A stretch of DNA of 64,000 nucleotides from Liolophura sinensis (lineage: Eukaryota > Mollusca > Polyplacophora > Chitonida > Chitonidae), in assembly GCF_032854445.1 (NCBI RefSeq), contig NC_088301.1:55167187-55231186 (forward strand). The letters run 5' to 3'. Below are positions 1-11,300 of the stretch, one piece after another. The notes beneath the pieces were generated by a model, which saw only the letters and a list, made by a program, of their open reading frames with translations, did no database searches and was not told the origin of the DNA. Both the position numbers and the translations under genes were made by a program. Every line of letters begins with the position of its first letter. Within the stretch, counting starts at the first letter, position 1.

Positions 1-3000
1 CATCAATGTACCCCTCCACAACAGCCAATCCAGCTTTTTCCATGTACCCATATTTGTTTTGTTAGTGTTAAAGGCATGTAGCGTAAGGCCTACATTTACA
101 TGTGGTGTAGGGGCCAGTCATTGACATACATATATACATGGCATATGCGTAGTAAGACTGTATTATAGTATCCAGGGTTTATGTATTTCACAACCATTAT
201 TGTACCTTTAACCCCGATTATATGAAAGACATGCAGGGATTGAAGTGGGTGAGCCTACAAGCATGTGCGGGTTTGAATAGGCATATACAGACCTACAATG
301 TATATGAAGGCCAGGGAGCGGCAGCATACATGAGGATGCCCGAGGTGGGTGGGGGATGGGGGCAAGGGTTATATAGCGGGGATAGTCTGAAAGTCATGCA
401 TCATCCACAAACTTTAGCAACAATAAAACGTAGAAATGGTATTTCATGCAAAATGTTTTGGTACAACTTTATGGTCTTATAATAGTGGGTTAGCTCCAAT
501 GATCCCGAAAGTCTATGCGAGTGGTGATTAAGACTTACTGGGACCCATCACGGCTAAACTTTAATCCATTTTGTTTATATTTCACGTTTTGATTTTCCAT
601 TTTCTTGTATTTCCATTCACTTACAGAAGAAAACCTACTTCGAATTGCAATTACCTTACATATGACGATGGGGATTACCTGCTGTGCTATGGTAAATGTT
701 TACTGCATCATGCTAGCATTTATCTATAAAATATGCACCACTGCTTGTACACAGATCTCTGGCCATAAAGACCTTGTGAGTGTTAACAAGAACAACAGCC
801 TTAATCACCCTATAGGGCTGCCGTCGCGGGGTGGGGTTTTACATACCGGCATGCTTTGCTTATACAAGTGTCAAGATAAAAAATATCAGTTTGCTTTCAC
901 GCAGAAATAGTTTTTCAAATTTTACATAAATAGGTTAATCTATTAATATTTTGACTGGCGGGACAAGCATTGATTAAAATTAATTTGCGAACGAATTTCC
1001 TCACAGATGAGGCTCCTCAAGGTATTTAGACAGTCACGTGTGGAATACTTTTTTTCGGCTAATTTCTTCAACATAATTAATGCTTTGACATTTCGCTCAT
1101 GTGTATAGCTGAATACTTATGAGGTAAAAAATGGTCCCACAGGTGCTTGATATCTCCTCTAGTTTTAAGATATTTAAGAACATCAAAGTTTTCAAAACTT
1201 TTGAACTTTTTTAAATTTTTGACTTATTAAAAATCTAGGATGAAACGAAAAATGTGTTTGGCAGTTTTTGGTTTAAACGGTAAACTGTGGACTTGGACAG
1301 TGATTTGTTTTTTTGTTTTGTTTTTTTTTTGTACAATTTTCTCTTTCACTGATACGAAAGTGCAAAGGATTTTTGAAAAAATATATATATACATTTGGTT
1401 TATATTTACTTATTTGATTGTTGTTTTACGTCGTACCCATTATGGTGAGAGGAAACCAAGCAGAACCCGGGGAATCCCACGAACCATCCGTATTTTGCTG
1501 AAAGACATTCACACGTACGGCCGCATTTGGATTATATCACTATTAATATAGGCTGAATATGCACATACGCTAACCTGCGACATTCCATAAATGCAGCTAT
1601 GGGTCATGCTGGTGTATTTGTTGGACTTCACGCGGGGTTTCCTGTGAAATATTACGCTGTTCTTTTTGTAGATAACGTGAGTGTAGACCTTATACACATG
1701 CATGCATGGATTCTCCATCTCCATGGCAACACCCCTCCTTTCCCGTCCCATCCATTATGTTATAAACAGACCATTACTTGCTTGTGGGTGTGAGCACGTG
1801 CACATTTATACGTCCATGGGGACCTGTATATTTAGGCCTATATACCGGTGGACATTTTAGCGACGCCACACAGCTAAAGGCTTTGGTGTTGTTGGAGATG
1901 GTGCGGCAGCAGCACATTGTAACATATGCACATGCATATACGTCGCGGCATATCGGTCATTTTTTTCTTGATACTCACTGCTTAATTTTATTATGCACGC
2001 ATAAACATCATAAGCCAATCCATATGTATGCCTATATAGGCCCAATTCATACAAACAATTGCGGCTAAATTTATTGCCTCATTTGGTGGTGCGGGGGGGG
2101 GGGGACTGGAGTGGAATGTCTTGCTTGAATCACCGACGTTTGGTGGGCTACATGACCAACTACCACAAGAGACATGTAATCTGTACTCGGACTGAACCCT
2201 GCCCTCCGTGAGCAGTTATGACACGACCTTGAATAATCTTCTAGGAGTGACACACATAACGATTTGCTTTCCGGATTTTACGTCAAAATCAACTACTCAA
2301 GATAATTTCACATAATTCATACCTGGGATGTTGGGATTTTATGAAGTGAGCTTTTTGCCAGTCAGAATCACCGTTAATCTGCACCACACCAAAGCATTTG
2401 TAACACAATATTTCTACTAAGAATTAACGTTCATTCCTGAATTTCTATCGAGTTTTATTACAGTTCTGAGGTTTTTGTTGGCAAACGATAATTGTTTATA
2501 AAAGTGATGAACACACACGTATGCTCTTCCAGTCCTCAACACACTGGTTTTTCAAAATTTAACATATCGAAGCTTGGCAAAATCCAAACAGAGAAACTTT
2601 CAAAGGAATAGAATATCCATAAAAATACTTTTAGTTCCATTCTACATGTCATGACATGTTGAAATATTCATATTCAAAACTATAGTCTGCCTTAAAACTT
2701 AATAAACATTAAAACAATGGAACCATCTAGAATTTAAGAATTGAGACATTAAAAGAATATCAGATGTAATAACAATAACATGTCACATATGCACGTAATC
2801 TCAACAATAACGTTTATCAATATATTATGGTTCCCAGCACCGACAGACTGGCCACTAATCTGTAGATCAAACTGTATTCCATGATAATATTTTTATGAAA
2901 TATATAGCAATACATGTAAACAGAATAACACACATTTAACGAATCAAAATATTCACACACATTCACTGCTGCCATATTTACACGAGCATATATCCACACA

Positions 3001-3195
3001 CTTAGATATGATATTTTGTAGAAATTTTTCTCAAGGAAGCAATACCATAAACTTGTTATATCCATGGAAAATGTGTAACATATACACATGCTTGCTCTGA
3101 AATGAGCTTCCACACCTCTTTCCCCTCAAAAAATAGAGATCTTTTTAACATACACATGATACTAATAATTTGTACAAATGCACTAGCAGCAACAA
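1..3195. other. Gene-free 3' flank of DUS4L
   Basis: I see no reading frame with recognisable protein similarity on either strand. The short ORFs here lack codon structure or splice context. The segment includes a SINE fragment near 1.41-1.53 kb and a G homopolymer near 2.09 kb. The DUS4L 3' UTR must run leftward from 3195. The nearest canonical poly(A) signal I noticed on the minus strand (TTTATT on the plus strand) is near 2455, so the UTR end is uncertain. BCAP29, the neighbour of DUS4L in human, is not visible here. Confidence 0.6.
1411..1531 (-). repeat. SINE fragment (mollusc tRNA-SINE tail family)
   Basis: The segment carries TTGATTGTTGTTTTACGTCG followed by a diverged ATTATGGTGAGAGGAAACC block. 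These match, in reverse orientation, the 3' part of the full-length SINE at 15535-15809. The tRNA head is missing and the copy has internal deletions, so it looks old. Confidence 0.75.
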
Positions 3196-6100
3196 TCACA
3201 AGTCATAGTTATCCCTGAGAAAAGCCAGCACAGCCGAGGTGCTGCCTAGCATGTTGAAAATCCTCCTTTCTGGACGCCCCATCACTTTCTCCAGCATAAA
3301 CATCAGGTGGTGGTGAAAACACTGGAAAGAGGTCCCAAGTGACAGTGACAAATCAATCTGCAATATTAAATAAACTTTTATTTTACCATTCCATAACAAA
3401 GGTCATGTATTTATTTGACAGGTGTTCAATGCCATTCTCAAGAATTTTCACATGTTTGCAAGGTGTTTTATTCAAGCATATTCTGAAGCATCATTCTGAG
3501 TTGGTGAAGTTTCTTGTGAAGCCCAGACACTGCCCAGTCCGGGCTTCACAAAAACTTTATCAACCAACACAGAATAATGCCTTCAGAATATGACTGAATT
3601 AACACCTTGCAAGCGAAAAGGTCGAAGAATTAAAGTGGAGGATTTTCATTTAGGGAGCACAAGATGTTCCCCTTCTGGGGAAAGTGATATCAAACCAACT
3701 TCATACAAGCCCAAATAAACTACATTATAAGTACCGTCTACGAATTGATGCCACCAAAGTCTTTAGAACAGTGCACAGAAGATTTAAAATCTCTATGAGG
3801 TTTTATTCCATGTCAGAGGTCTTAAATGTACACACATTACTGACACACTTTTGACAGTTTACTTAACAGATGCTTAAAGCACAATAAATAAGGAACTGCA
3901 GGACTCCCCCACTGAATTTAAATAGACTTCTCCAAAGTGTTTTAGTTTATCACATAACACCCTGTATCAGCAACAAATCGGCATGCTTGAAACAAGTTAG
4001 CCTATTAATAGAACCTTTGATTTATTTATTTCTTTGATTGGTGTTTTACGCTGTACTCAAGAATATTCCACTTATACAACGGCATTATGGTGGGAGGAAA
4101 CCAAGCAGAGCCGGGGGAAAACCCATGACCATCCACAGGTTTCTGCAGGACCTTCCCACTTTCGGCCGGAAAGGAAGCCAGCATGAGCTGGACTTGAACT
4201 CACAGCGACCGCATTGGTGAGAGTGGAACCTTTGATATAATCTGACTGTCCTAAAAGTCTTACCCATTTTTTAACACATTCCTTTGGAGTTTCTCTGAAT
4301 CCGGCAAACATTGCTGGATTTTCCAATAAACCATTTGCTGCCATGAAACCTGCCAAAAACAACATGTTTATTATGATAAAAAATGGCTAAATTTTAACAT
4401 TTTTAAACCAAACACAAAACCTGGATGTGCCAAAAATTCAAAATTTATCAGGACAAAATTAAATGCTAAAAGCAAACAGCAACAGCACACCACTGTCTAC
4501 AACTGTAATAATATAAAAAGATTTGCTAACAGCTATCATCATATTAAAGATCAGCCTTTCAGGTATTAATAAAATTCATAAACAGCCACTGAACACTAGC
4601 ATCATGTAAACTATTCATCACCCTTCAATATATCCATATAACAGTCATATAGCATGGATTTATTTTACTGGTATGCATGAACTTTCTATTAAACCTACCG
4701 TCAGCATGCGTCTTCTCGTATACTGTGTAACAATCGTCCAGTTGCTTTATATCTCCATTAGAAACCACTGGAATTCCAACACTGTCTTTAATTATTCTTA
4801 CAGCCTCTTGATTTACTGGCTGTCGTCTCTGCTTTGCAGTTCTTCCATGGACAGTTACCCAAGATGCTCCAGCATGTTCAGCTTTCTGACAGAAATCCAC
4901 TGTCCGTCTGTTTGAATGTAAAGATTTATTTATTTCATTGTTGTTAAATGCCATACTCAAAAACTTTTAAATTATACAATGGCAGTCAGTTTTAATGGTG
5001 GAGGACAGCGGGATGCTCAGAGTAAACCACCAACCTTTGGCAAGTTAATGAACAACTTTCCCACAGACAAGTATACCATATTGGTAGGGGACAATTGATT
5101 GCACTCTGAAACATGCAACATCATTATTTAGAAGAAGACCACATGACTACCTCTCACCCAATTAATGCATGGGACGAAAAATTTACGAGGAATGAAAATG
5201 GCTCTAGAAAAATGTTTATGTTTTACGAGGCCTGGTCAATAGAAGCTATTATGTATCATATTCTGTCGCTCTCTATGAACTTGTTTTCTCCACAGAGAGC
5301 TCAATGTCTCTTTTTACACAAGCCCCAATGCGTTAATTGGCAAAACATTTAATAAAATAACTAAACACTTGAATCAAAACATTGGTCCACATATGGAAAA
5401 CTGTTTCTCACCTAATGTCCTCGTGAATCCTTATTTTAATGGAGACAGTAAAATGTTGCTGGTTAACACGGTTACGTGCTTGTCGCACCACATCTTGGAC
5501 TAACTCTGGCTTTGATATTAAACAGGCACCATAACCTTCCCCCATGGCCCACCTGCAAGAAAAATGCATCACATACACACCAATCTAATACAGGTGATAC
5601 CTAGCACAATAGCCAGCATGACAAGTTTCTGTCAAGCCATTAAGCACTAAAATGAGATCAGCCACCCTTTACATTTGTGGTAATAGCACAACTGTATTAT
5701 ATTCAATAGAAAGAGAGTGTGAAATACCAAAAAAAGGTTTTACCTCTGAGGACACCCACAATTCAAATCCACTCCATCAGCAAACCTGCATGAATGAAAC
5801 AGTGGACAGGTTAACCTAACCAAAAAACAAATCAATAGGTTTTGGTTTTCATGCATCTAAAACACATTTAACATTTGAAAGAAATTAAGGTATAGAATTA
5901 AAATAAGTAATTTAAAGAAGGCAAATCTTTTTCTGTTATATATTATCTTACAACAGGCCTACATTTGCACTATCCTACTTACTGGCAATTGTGTTTTTGT
6001 TTTTTATTATCTAAATTGTTTTGCATACTCTGTAAATAGACATTATTTGCATCCTTTTGGAACAAGATCCTATATATTGTTCAAATTATAGATTTATTTG

Positions 6101-7174
6101 ATTTGTGTTTTGTCCTACACTCAAGAATATTTTACTTATACCATGGCGGCCAGCATTATGGTGGGTGGAAACCAGGCAAGATCCGCAGGTTGCTGACAGA
6201 CGGAGAGGAAGCCAGCATGAGCAAATTATAGAGTACACACTTATAGTCACACACTTACGGAGACACTATTTCTGCTGCATCAGCAAAATCCTGACTATTA
6301 TTTGCAGCAAACTGAACGATTAATGGCCTGTCCTCTGAAAGCAGAAACACACAAATTTCACAAATATGAATAGGACAATAAAGGCCATTCTTAAAATACA
6401 ATAAAGAAATCTGAAAATCTTGGTAGATTCTAAAAATAACCTAACTTTTGATCTTAAACATAAATATGGTACTTTTAAAAAATTATTGATTGTTGCTAAA
6501 GAGGAACCAGAATATGATAGGCTGAATATTTACCGGAGTCCCTGGAGTTAACCACTGACTGGACAAGGAATACTGGCAAAATTTTCCATACGTGACATTA
6601 GCCATGATAATCTGGGACTAATGACAATGGGATCAAGTATATGTCTTATGTGAACTACTGTATGTGTTATCTGTCTTTTATATATAACAAAAAACATCAT
6701 AAGATACAAAGGAAACATCACCTTTACATGTTGTAAAGTCACTGTCTCTTGCTTTTATAGAACGAACAAAGCTGTTGGATATGATCATTGGTGTAAATGC
6801 CAGATCACAGTCATACTTCCTGACTAGCATTCGGAATGGTAATCTGAAAAGACAGCTGTCACATAAAACCTCCCTGATTCTGTTCTTTGGCTTAAAGGAG
6901 AAGAAAATGTGATACATAAATAAATTCCGGGTTGCACTCACAATAAAACAGAAAAAATGACTTATGTTCACAACATGAATGAATGATTATGGCTTAATGC
7001 CATGTCAATGATGTTATGTTTATAAATACATGTAATCCAAGTTATTGGCAATGCTTACTTAGAGTATCGGACCATAGGAGCACAGATTTTCACGTATTTC
7101 TTCTCTGAGAACAACTGCAATGGAGTTTTGTAGTCAAATCCAGTCTCCAAATCACTGTCTTTACTTGTTGCCAT
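3196..7174 (-). CDS. DUS4L: tRNA-dihydrouridine synthase 4-like
   Basis: Flavoenzyme of the Dus family that reduces uridine to dihydrouridine in the D-loop of tRNA; DUS4 enzymes act at positions 20a/20b. Exons on the minus strand, in order: 7059-7174, 6722-6843, 6259-6334, 5744-5785, 5412-5552, 4699-4907, 4264-4349, 3196-3357. All junctions are GT-AG with matching phases and give 317 aa, the length of human DUS4L. Visible motifs: KICAPMVRYSK near the start, FTPMI, PLIVQFAAN, DLNCGCPQR with catalytic Cys116, SIKIR (Lys158), VHGRT (186-189), IPVVSNGDI (212-219) and NPAMFAG; the C-terminus reads RIFNMLGSTSAV. The start is fixed by an in-frame TGA 18 nt upstream (7190-7192). SINE copies lie in three introns. 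The gene is divergent from COG5. Identification rests on recalled human sequence, not a search. Confidence 0.95.
3455..3613. mobile_element. Palindromic foldback, MITE-like, in DUS4L last intron
   Basis: The left arm starts TTTGCAAGGTGTTTTATTCA and continues through ATATTCTGAAG, TTCTGAGTTGG and GTGAAGCCC. The right arm, read in reverse complement, starts CTTGCAAGGTGTTAATTCA and has the same blocks in the same order. Arms are about 75 bp with small indels, around a centre near 3532. No coding sequence is seen. This fits a non-autonomous foldback element. A partial relative lies at 20083-20145. Confidence 0.75.
4021..4222 (-). repeat. SINE, near full length, in DUS4L intron 7
   Basis: Reverse-orientation copy of the mollusc tRNA-SINE. 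It begins with an A/T tail (TTTATTTATTTCTTTGATTG) and the GTGTTTTACGC block. It continues through the ATTATGGTGGGAGGAAACC and CATGAGCTGGACTTGAACTC (B-box side) blocks and ends in the head sequence. It is bounded by DUS4L exons 8 and 7. Confidence 0.85.
4921..5062 (-). repeat. Old SINE copy in DUS4L intron 5
   Basis: Strongly diverged reverse-orientation copy of the same family. It shows ATTTATTTCATTGTTGTT, CCATACTCAAAAAC and TTTTAATGGTGGAGGAC, in the family order, ending near AACTTTCCCAC. The insertion is clearly older than the 15.5 kb copy. Confidence 0.6.
6091..6222 (-). repeat. SINE fragment in DUS4L intron 3
   Basis: Reverse-orientation copy: TTTATTTGATTTGTGTTTTG, CACTCAAGAATATTTTACTT, GCGGCCAGCATTATGGTGGG, then a deletion that joins GCAGGTTGCTGACAGACG to GGAAGCCAGCATGAGC. 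It ends about 35 bp from the donor side of DUS4L exon 3 (6259). Confidence 0.8.
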
Positions 7175-8305
7175 CTCAATGGGTTTCTTTCACACTACAT
7201 GAGATTACCGTGAAATTGTTCCATGACACATGTCAACGAAATGTGATAACATTCCACACCAGAGGGCCTGTGATACAAAATCATCCTCTCTATCTGAAGG
7301 AAAAGTAAGCGCTGTTTCACATACGTAAGTAAAAGTTTTAAATTAGCAGTACATGTTACTTAATACCAGTATATGCTATAACACATGTCAATTAAAAACC
7401 TATTGTTGCACAACTATACCAACATTCTCCCAAAAGTTTCATCCCTTGTGACTGTGTGCCATTAGCTTTATATACTGTAAGATTTCCTTGCATGTTATTA
7501 AGACGGCATTTGTTGGCACAGCTTTATAGCTGAGAGGTTTACTTACATGTACTGTACTTAAATCACCTTAACAAGTTTTACATGTATTAAATTGTATCAT
7601 TGTAGTATTTCTTAGTGCATATAATTTGAGGATATAATTCGAGAAGTGTTTATGGGCATGTCATCAAATTTACAAATGATCAGGTTGTGTTAAAAAGAAA
7701 GAGAATCATCCACAACTAGTTAGGCAAGGTAATGCATGGGTGCCTTGACTGTTCGGCTGGGCCTAGAATTGTGCTAGGGTGCCTACCTCTTATTCTTCAT
7801 CTTATATGTCAGACCCCTGCGGAGACATTCAAACGCCCCTAATAATGAGAAAATTGATGACCTGATTTTACTGACTGATGTGGAAATTCTATGACATTTC
7901 TTCTGATATTTCATAACTGTGTGGTAGTTGAAGAGAAATTAAAAAATCACCTGCCATTTGTGCTGTTACCGGTTCATGTAGAGCCTAGTTTTTCTTTTAG
8001 AAGGACCAACATCCTGTGACTCATGACTTGTTTAACTGACAACGTCAGACATCAAGATTCTGAAGCATAGGCCTTGGATATATGTTTGGCTTGACAGAAG
8101 AGGTCCATGGTAGCAAATCTTCACACCGAATATAGTACCGTCCTCAAAACCATCTTCTGTGCACGTGTTTACAACAAAACATTCGCCGTCCATGCGCAGA
8201 CCAACTGACCAATGGTACCCAATCTTTTATTTTACGGCATTTGTAAAAATCCTTTGGATTGGGTGAAAATGTTTACCACCAGGAGGCGCTGTAGCTGCTT
8301 CCAAC
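7175..8305. promoter_or_regulatory. Divergent DUS4L/COG5 promoter region
   Basis: The 1.13 kb separates the start codons of two divergent genes, so both transcription starts should lie here. No TATA box is placed convincingly near either ATG. No other gene or clear repeat is seen. An in-frame stop at 8264-8266 precedes the COG5 ATG, and a CTCF-like motif lies at 8276-8289. Bidirectional sharing is inferred from layout. Confidence 0.6.
8276..8289 (+). promoter_or_regulatory. CTCF-like motif before the COG5 start
   Basis: The sequence CCACCAGGAGGCGC matches the CTCF core consensus CCASYAGRKGGCRS at 13 of 14 positions, with A at the K position. It ends 16 nt before the COG5 ATG. A single motif match can arise by chance, so this is a candidate only. 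Confidence 0.3.
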
Positions 8306-11300
8306 ATGGAGGGTAGTTTGGTACAACAACTCGAGGATGACGGTAAAAATAGAGTTTCATTTGTTTTGATGACATGGATAGTGCCAATGAGCCAACTGTT
8401 AGTGCAGAATTAGCCAGGCATTTTCGAAGTTGCACCACTTCACATAACTGATTCAATTTTGGTTGCATTCCCAGTCGTTGATTGGCACCTGTCGCTTGTC
8501 TGTCGTTTGCACTAGTTTACTTCCACGTCATCTGCAGAGTAGAAACATCAAATGATTAAATACTGGTGCTTGATAGTAATACCATAACATTGTACATGTT
8601 ATGTGGTTTTCTACTTCAGTTTGGGATTATACATTTTTAATGCCCTGTTTGTGCAGTGTCTAATTTTGTGGAATAATTTTTGCACATCGCTGCCAAACTA
8701 TGGCCTTAGAGTGACCTCCCCTAGCTAAAATTCACTTAGGCCCCCTATCTGTGAATGATTGTGTAAAGAAAGATAAAAAAACGTCGGTCTTGTATGTTTT
8801 GAATTTCAGTACTTTTTATCTCTCTGTACTTGTCTATCAAGAAGGACACTATGACGATTGTGTTATTTTAATGTCATAATTCATTGTGAGACTTTTGGTA
8901 CTTCTCAAACAAAATTGTTTGGGTCTCAAAGTATGTTACATTTGCACGACACGTAAGCTTGTCACATTACATCATTCCTAGGTCAGTTCCCTGTTGAATC
9001 TTAAAAAAAAAACACTTCCTTAATTTGCTACCCACATTAATGACATTAAAAATCTCAGTTTTTTGGAGCCTTTTGACTTCCAGATCTGTAACTGATGCAC
9101 AATTTGAAACTGACTTAGTGTAGCAATATTATGTAATCATAATGAATGTCAGAATTTTTAAAATAGCTCAGTGAGTCTGTCTTGATCAACATTAAATCCT
9201 CTATAGTATATAATAAGTTATATTGTAATTTTTCAGAAACATTCAAGCAGTTTCTCGAGGAAGACTTTGATGTCAAAGCACACTCAAACAAGGCTATTCA
9301 GAGCCTGGCCATATCAGACCATCTTGGCAAGTTGTCAGAGGGAATAACTCTCCTTGACAAAGAAATCCATTCTCAGGTATGTAGTCAAGCTGTAGTATTT
9401 GCAATTACAACCACCAGGACACATATTTTAAGTTAAAGAAACTGCATTCAATCCAAAAGTAGCTATTTCATGTTTTACTTTAATAGAGACAGTTAAGTAA
9501 AGTAATTAATAAATCCTTTGTACAAAAAAAATTAGAAACTAAAAAGATGTAAAGAAAGAACTCTTTCTCGAATGATTCCTTGTATGGATAAAAGGTCACC
9601 TTGGCATCTTCATTTATATCATACTTCTGTTTTATAGATTGTCGCACATCATGGAGATTTGCTTTCACAGGCGTCTGGAGTAGAAACATTAGAAGGTAAA
9701 TACATTTACACTTTGATTCTTGTACCATAATTTCTGTTGCAAGCATCACAGTAACCAACATGCATGATCACTGGTAGATGTCATTGTGATAGATTTGTTT
9801 CTTAATTTTATCTAGTCTCATAACTTTTAACAGTTACCATCATAATAACCCTGAATGAGTTCTGTTTGATGTCTCCTGTTTTACTGATACTCTTTCTGAT
9901 TACTTTTACAGTTACTTTATTATGATCAGCCTACTTGACACTTGATGTATCGTGTTGCAGGTGTGTTGCAAATGATGCAGACTAGGATTCAGTCCCTGTT
10001 AACTGCCATGGACAGAGTTCGAATGAAAGTCACTGAGCCATACCAAAAGATTCTTATTCAGACAACAAAACTAAGACGTCTCCAGGTAGAGTTACAGTTT
10101 TACATTAGTGATATTTCTTTTGCATAGCCCGTAATAAAAGGAATACTTTTCACATGACCTTATTATTTAGATGGTTGCCGATTACATATCACAGTTAAAC
10201 TCTTAACTATATTGTCCACCATTCTACTTTCTGTATTTGAACTTAAAAGGTCTGATTTATACATTACCTAAATCAATTTTTTATGACATATCTCATAAAT
10301 CAAGTCATCTAAAGGCTTATGATGTGTGTCATATTTTGGAAATAATTATATGTATGTATGGAAAAACAGTTTTCTTACTTTGCTAAAGTTTATGGTGTCA
10401 TATACTGCATGTATGCTACTGAAGTTTACTTTATCCAGGAAACCTGCGACTTGTTGCGTAAAATTATACGCATCATGTATTTAAGTAAGAAGTTGCACAG
10501 TCAGCTGGGAGGGGGAGCCAGAGAGATTACAAAAGCTGCACAGAGTTTGAATGAACTTGGTAAGCCCCAATATACTGTTTCTAGTGGCATTTGTATTATG
10601 CATTAAAACTCCTGTCATGATTATCTGAGAGAATATACATGGTGTTCATTAAATTTCTAGCCAAATTATGTTCATTTCACAACATGTGTCTTTGACTTGT
10701 CTTGCTTTACCTTATACTGGTGGGTAATTAATCTTGTATTGTTTTCTTTTTAACAATCAGACTATGTGTGTGAGGGATCTGATCTAAGTGGTGTAGAAGT
10801 GATAGAGCAAGACAGACGATTCATTAAACAAGCTCGAAAGGAAGTGGAGGCTCATGCTCAAAAAATGCTTGAACAAGGAATGGAAACACAGGTACAAAAA
10901 CAAGGCATAGTCAATACAAAGAGGACATATTCTGGAGATCCGTTCTTTGAGCTATTGCCCAAGGAAATGTGCTAAGCAAATTTGAAATACTGAAATAAAT
11001 ACTAAAGCAGAGAGCTGCAGAGCTGGTTTCAGAGAAGTTTTTGTATCAAGACATAGAAGCCTTAAGTACATGTATTTTTGTGAATGATTCTTCAAAAGTT
11101 TTCATACGTGCTTTGTATTTTGTAATTTAGTGACCTAATGAAACTAGGTTCCTTCATTGTTATGTACGTGTATGTAAGTGCGAGAAAGTGTTTAGAAATG
11201 AAATAAACGCATAAAGAGGGAATGAAGATCAATTCATAAGAGTTGTAATGTGCTTATCACAAGTAATATAAGGTATATATACGTTGTAAGGATTTACAAA

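Noticed and set aside
7175-8305. A gene between DUS4L and COG5
   Set aside because: ORFs such as the minus-strand one at 8232-8468 overlap COG5 exon 1 and have no recognisable product.
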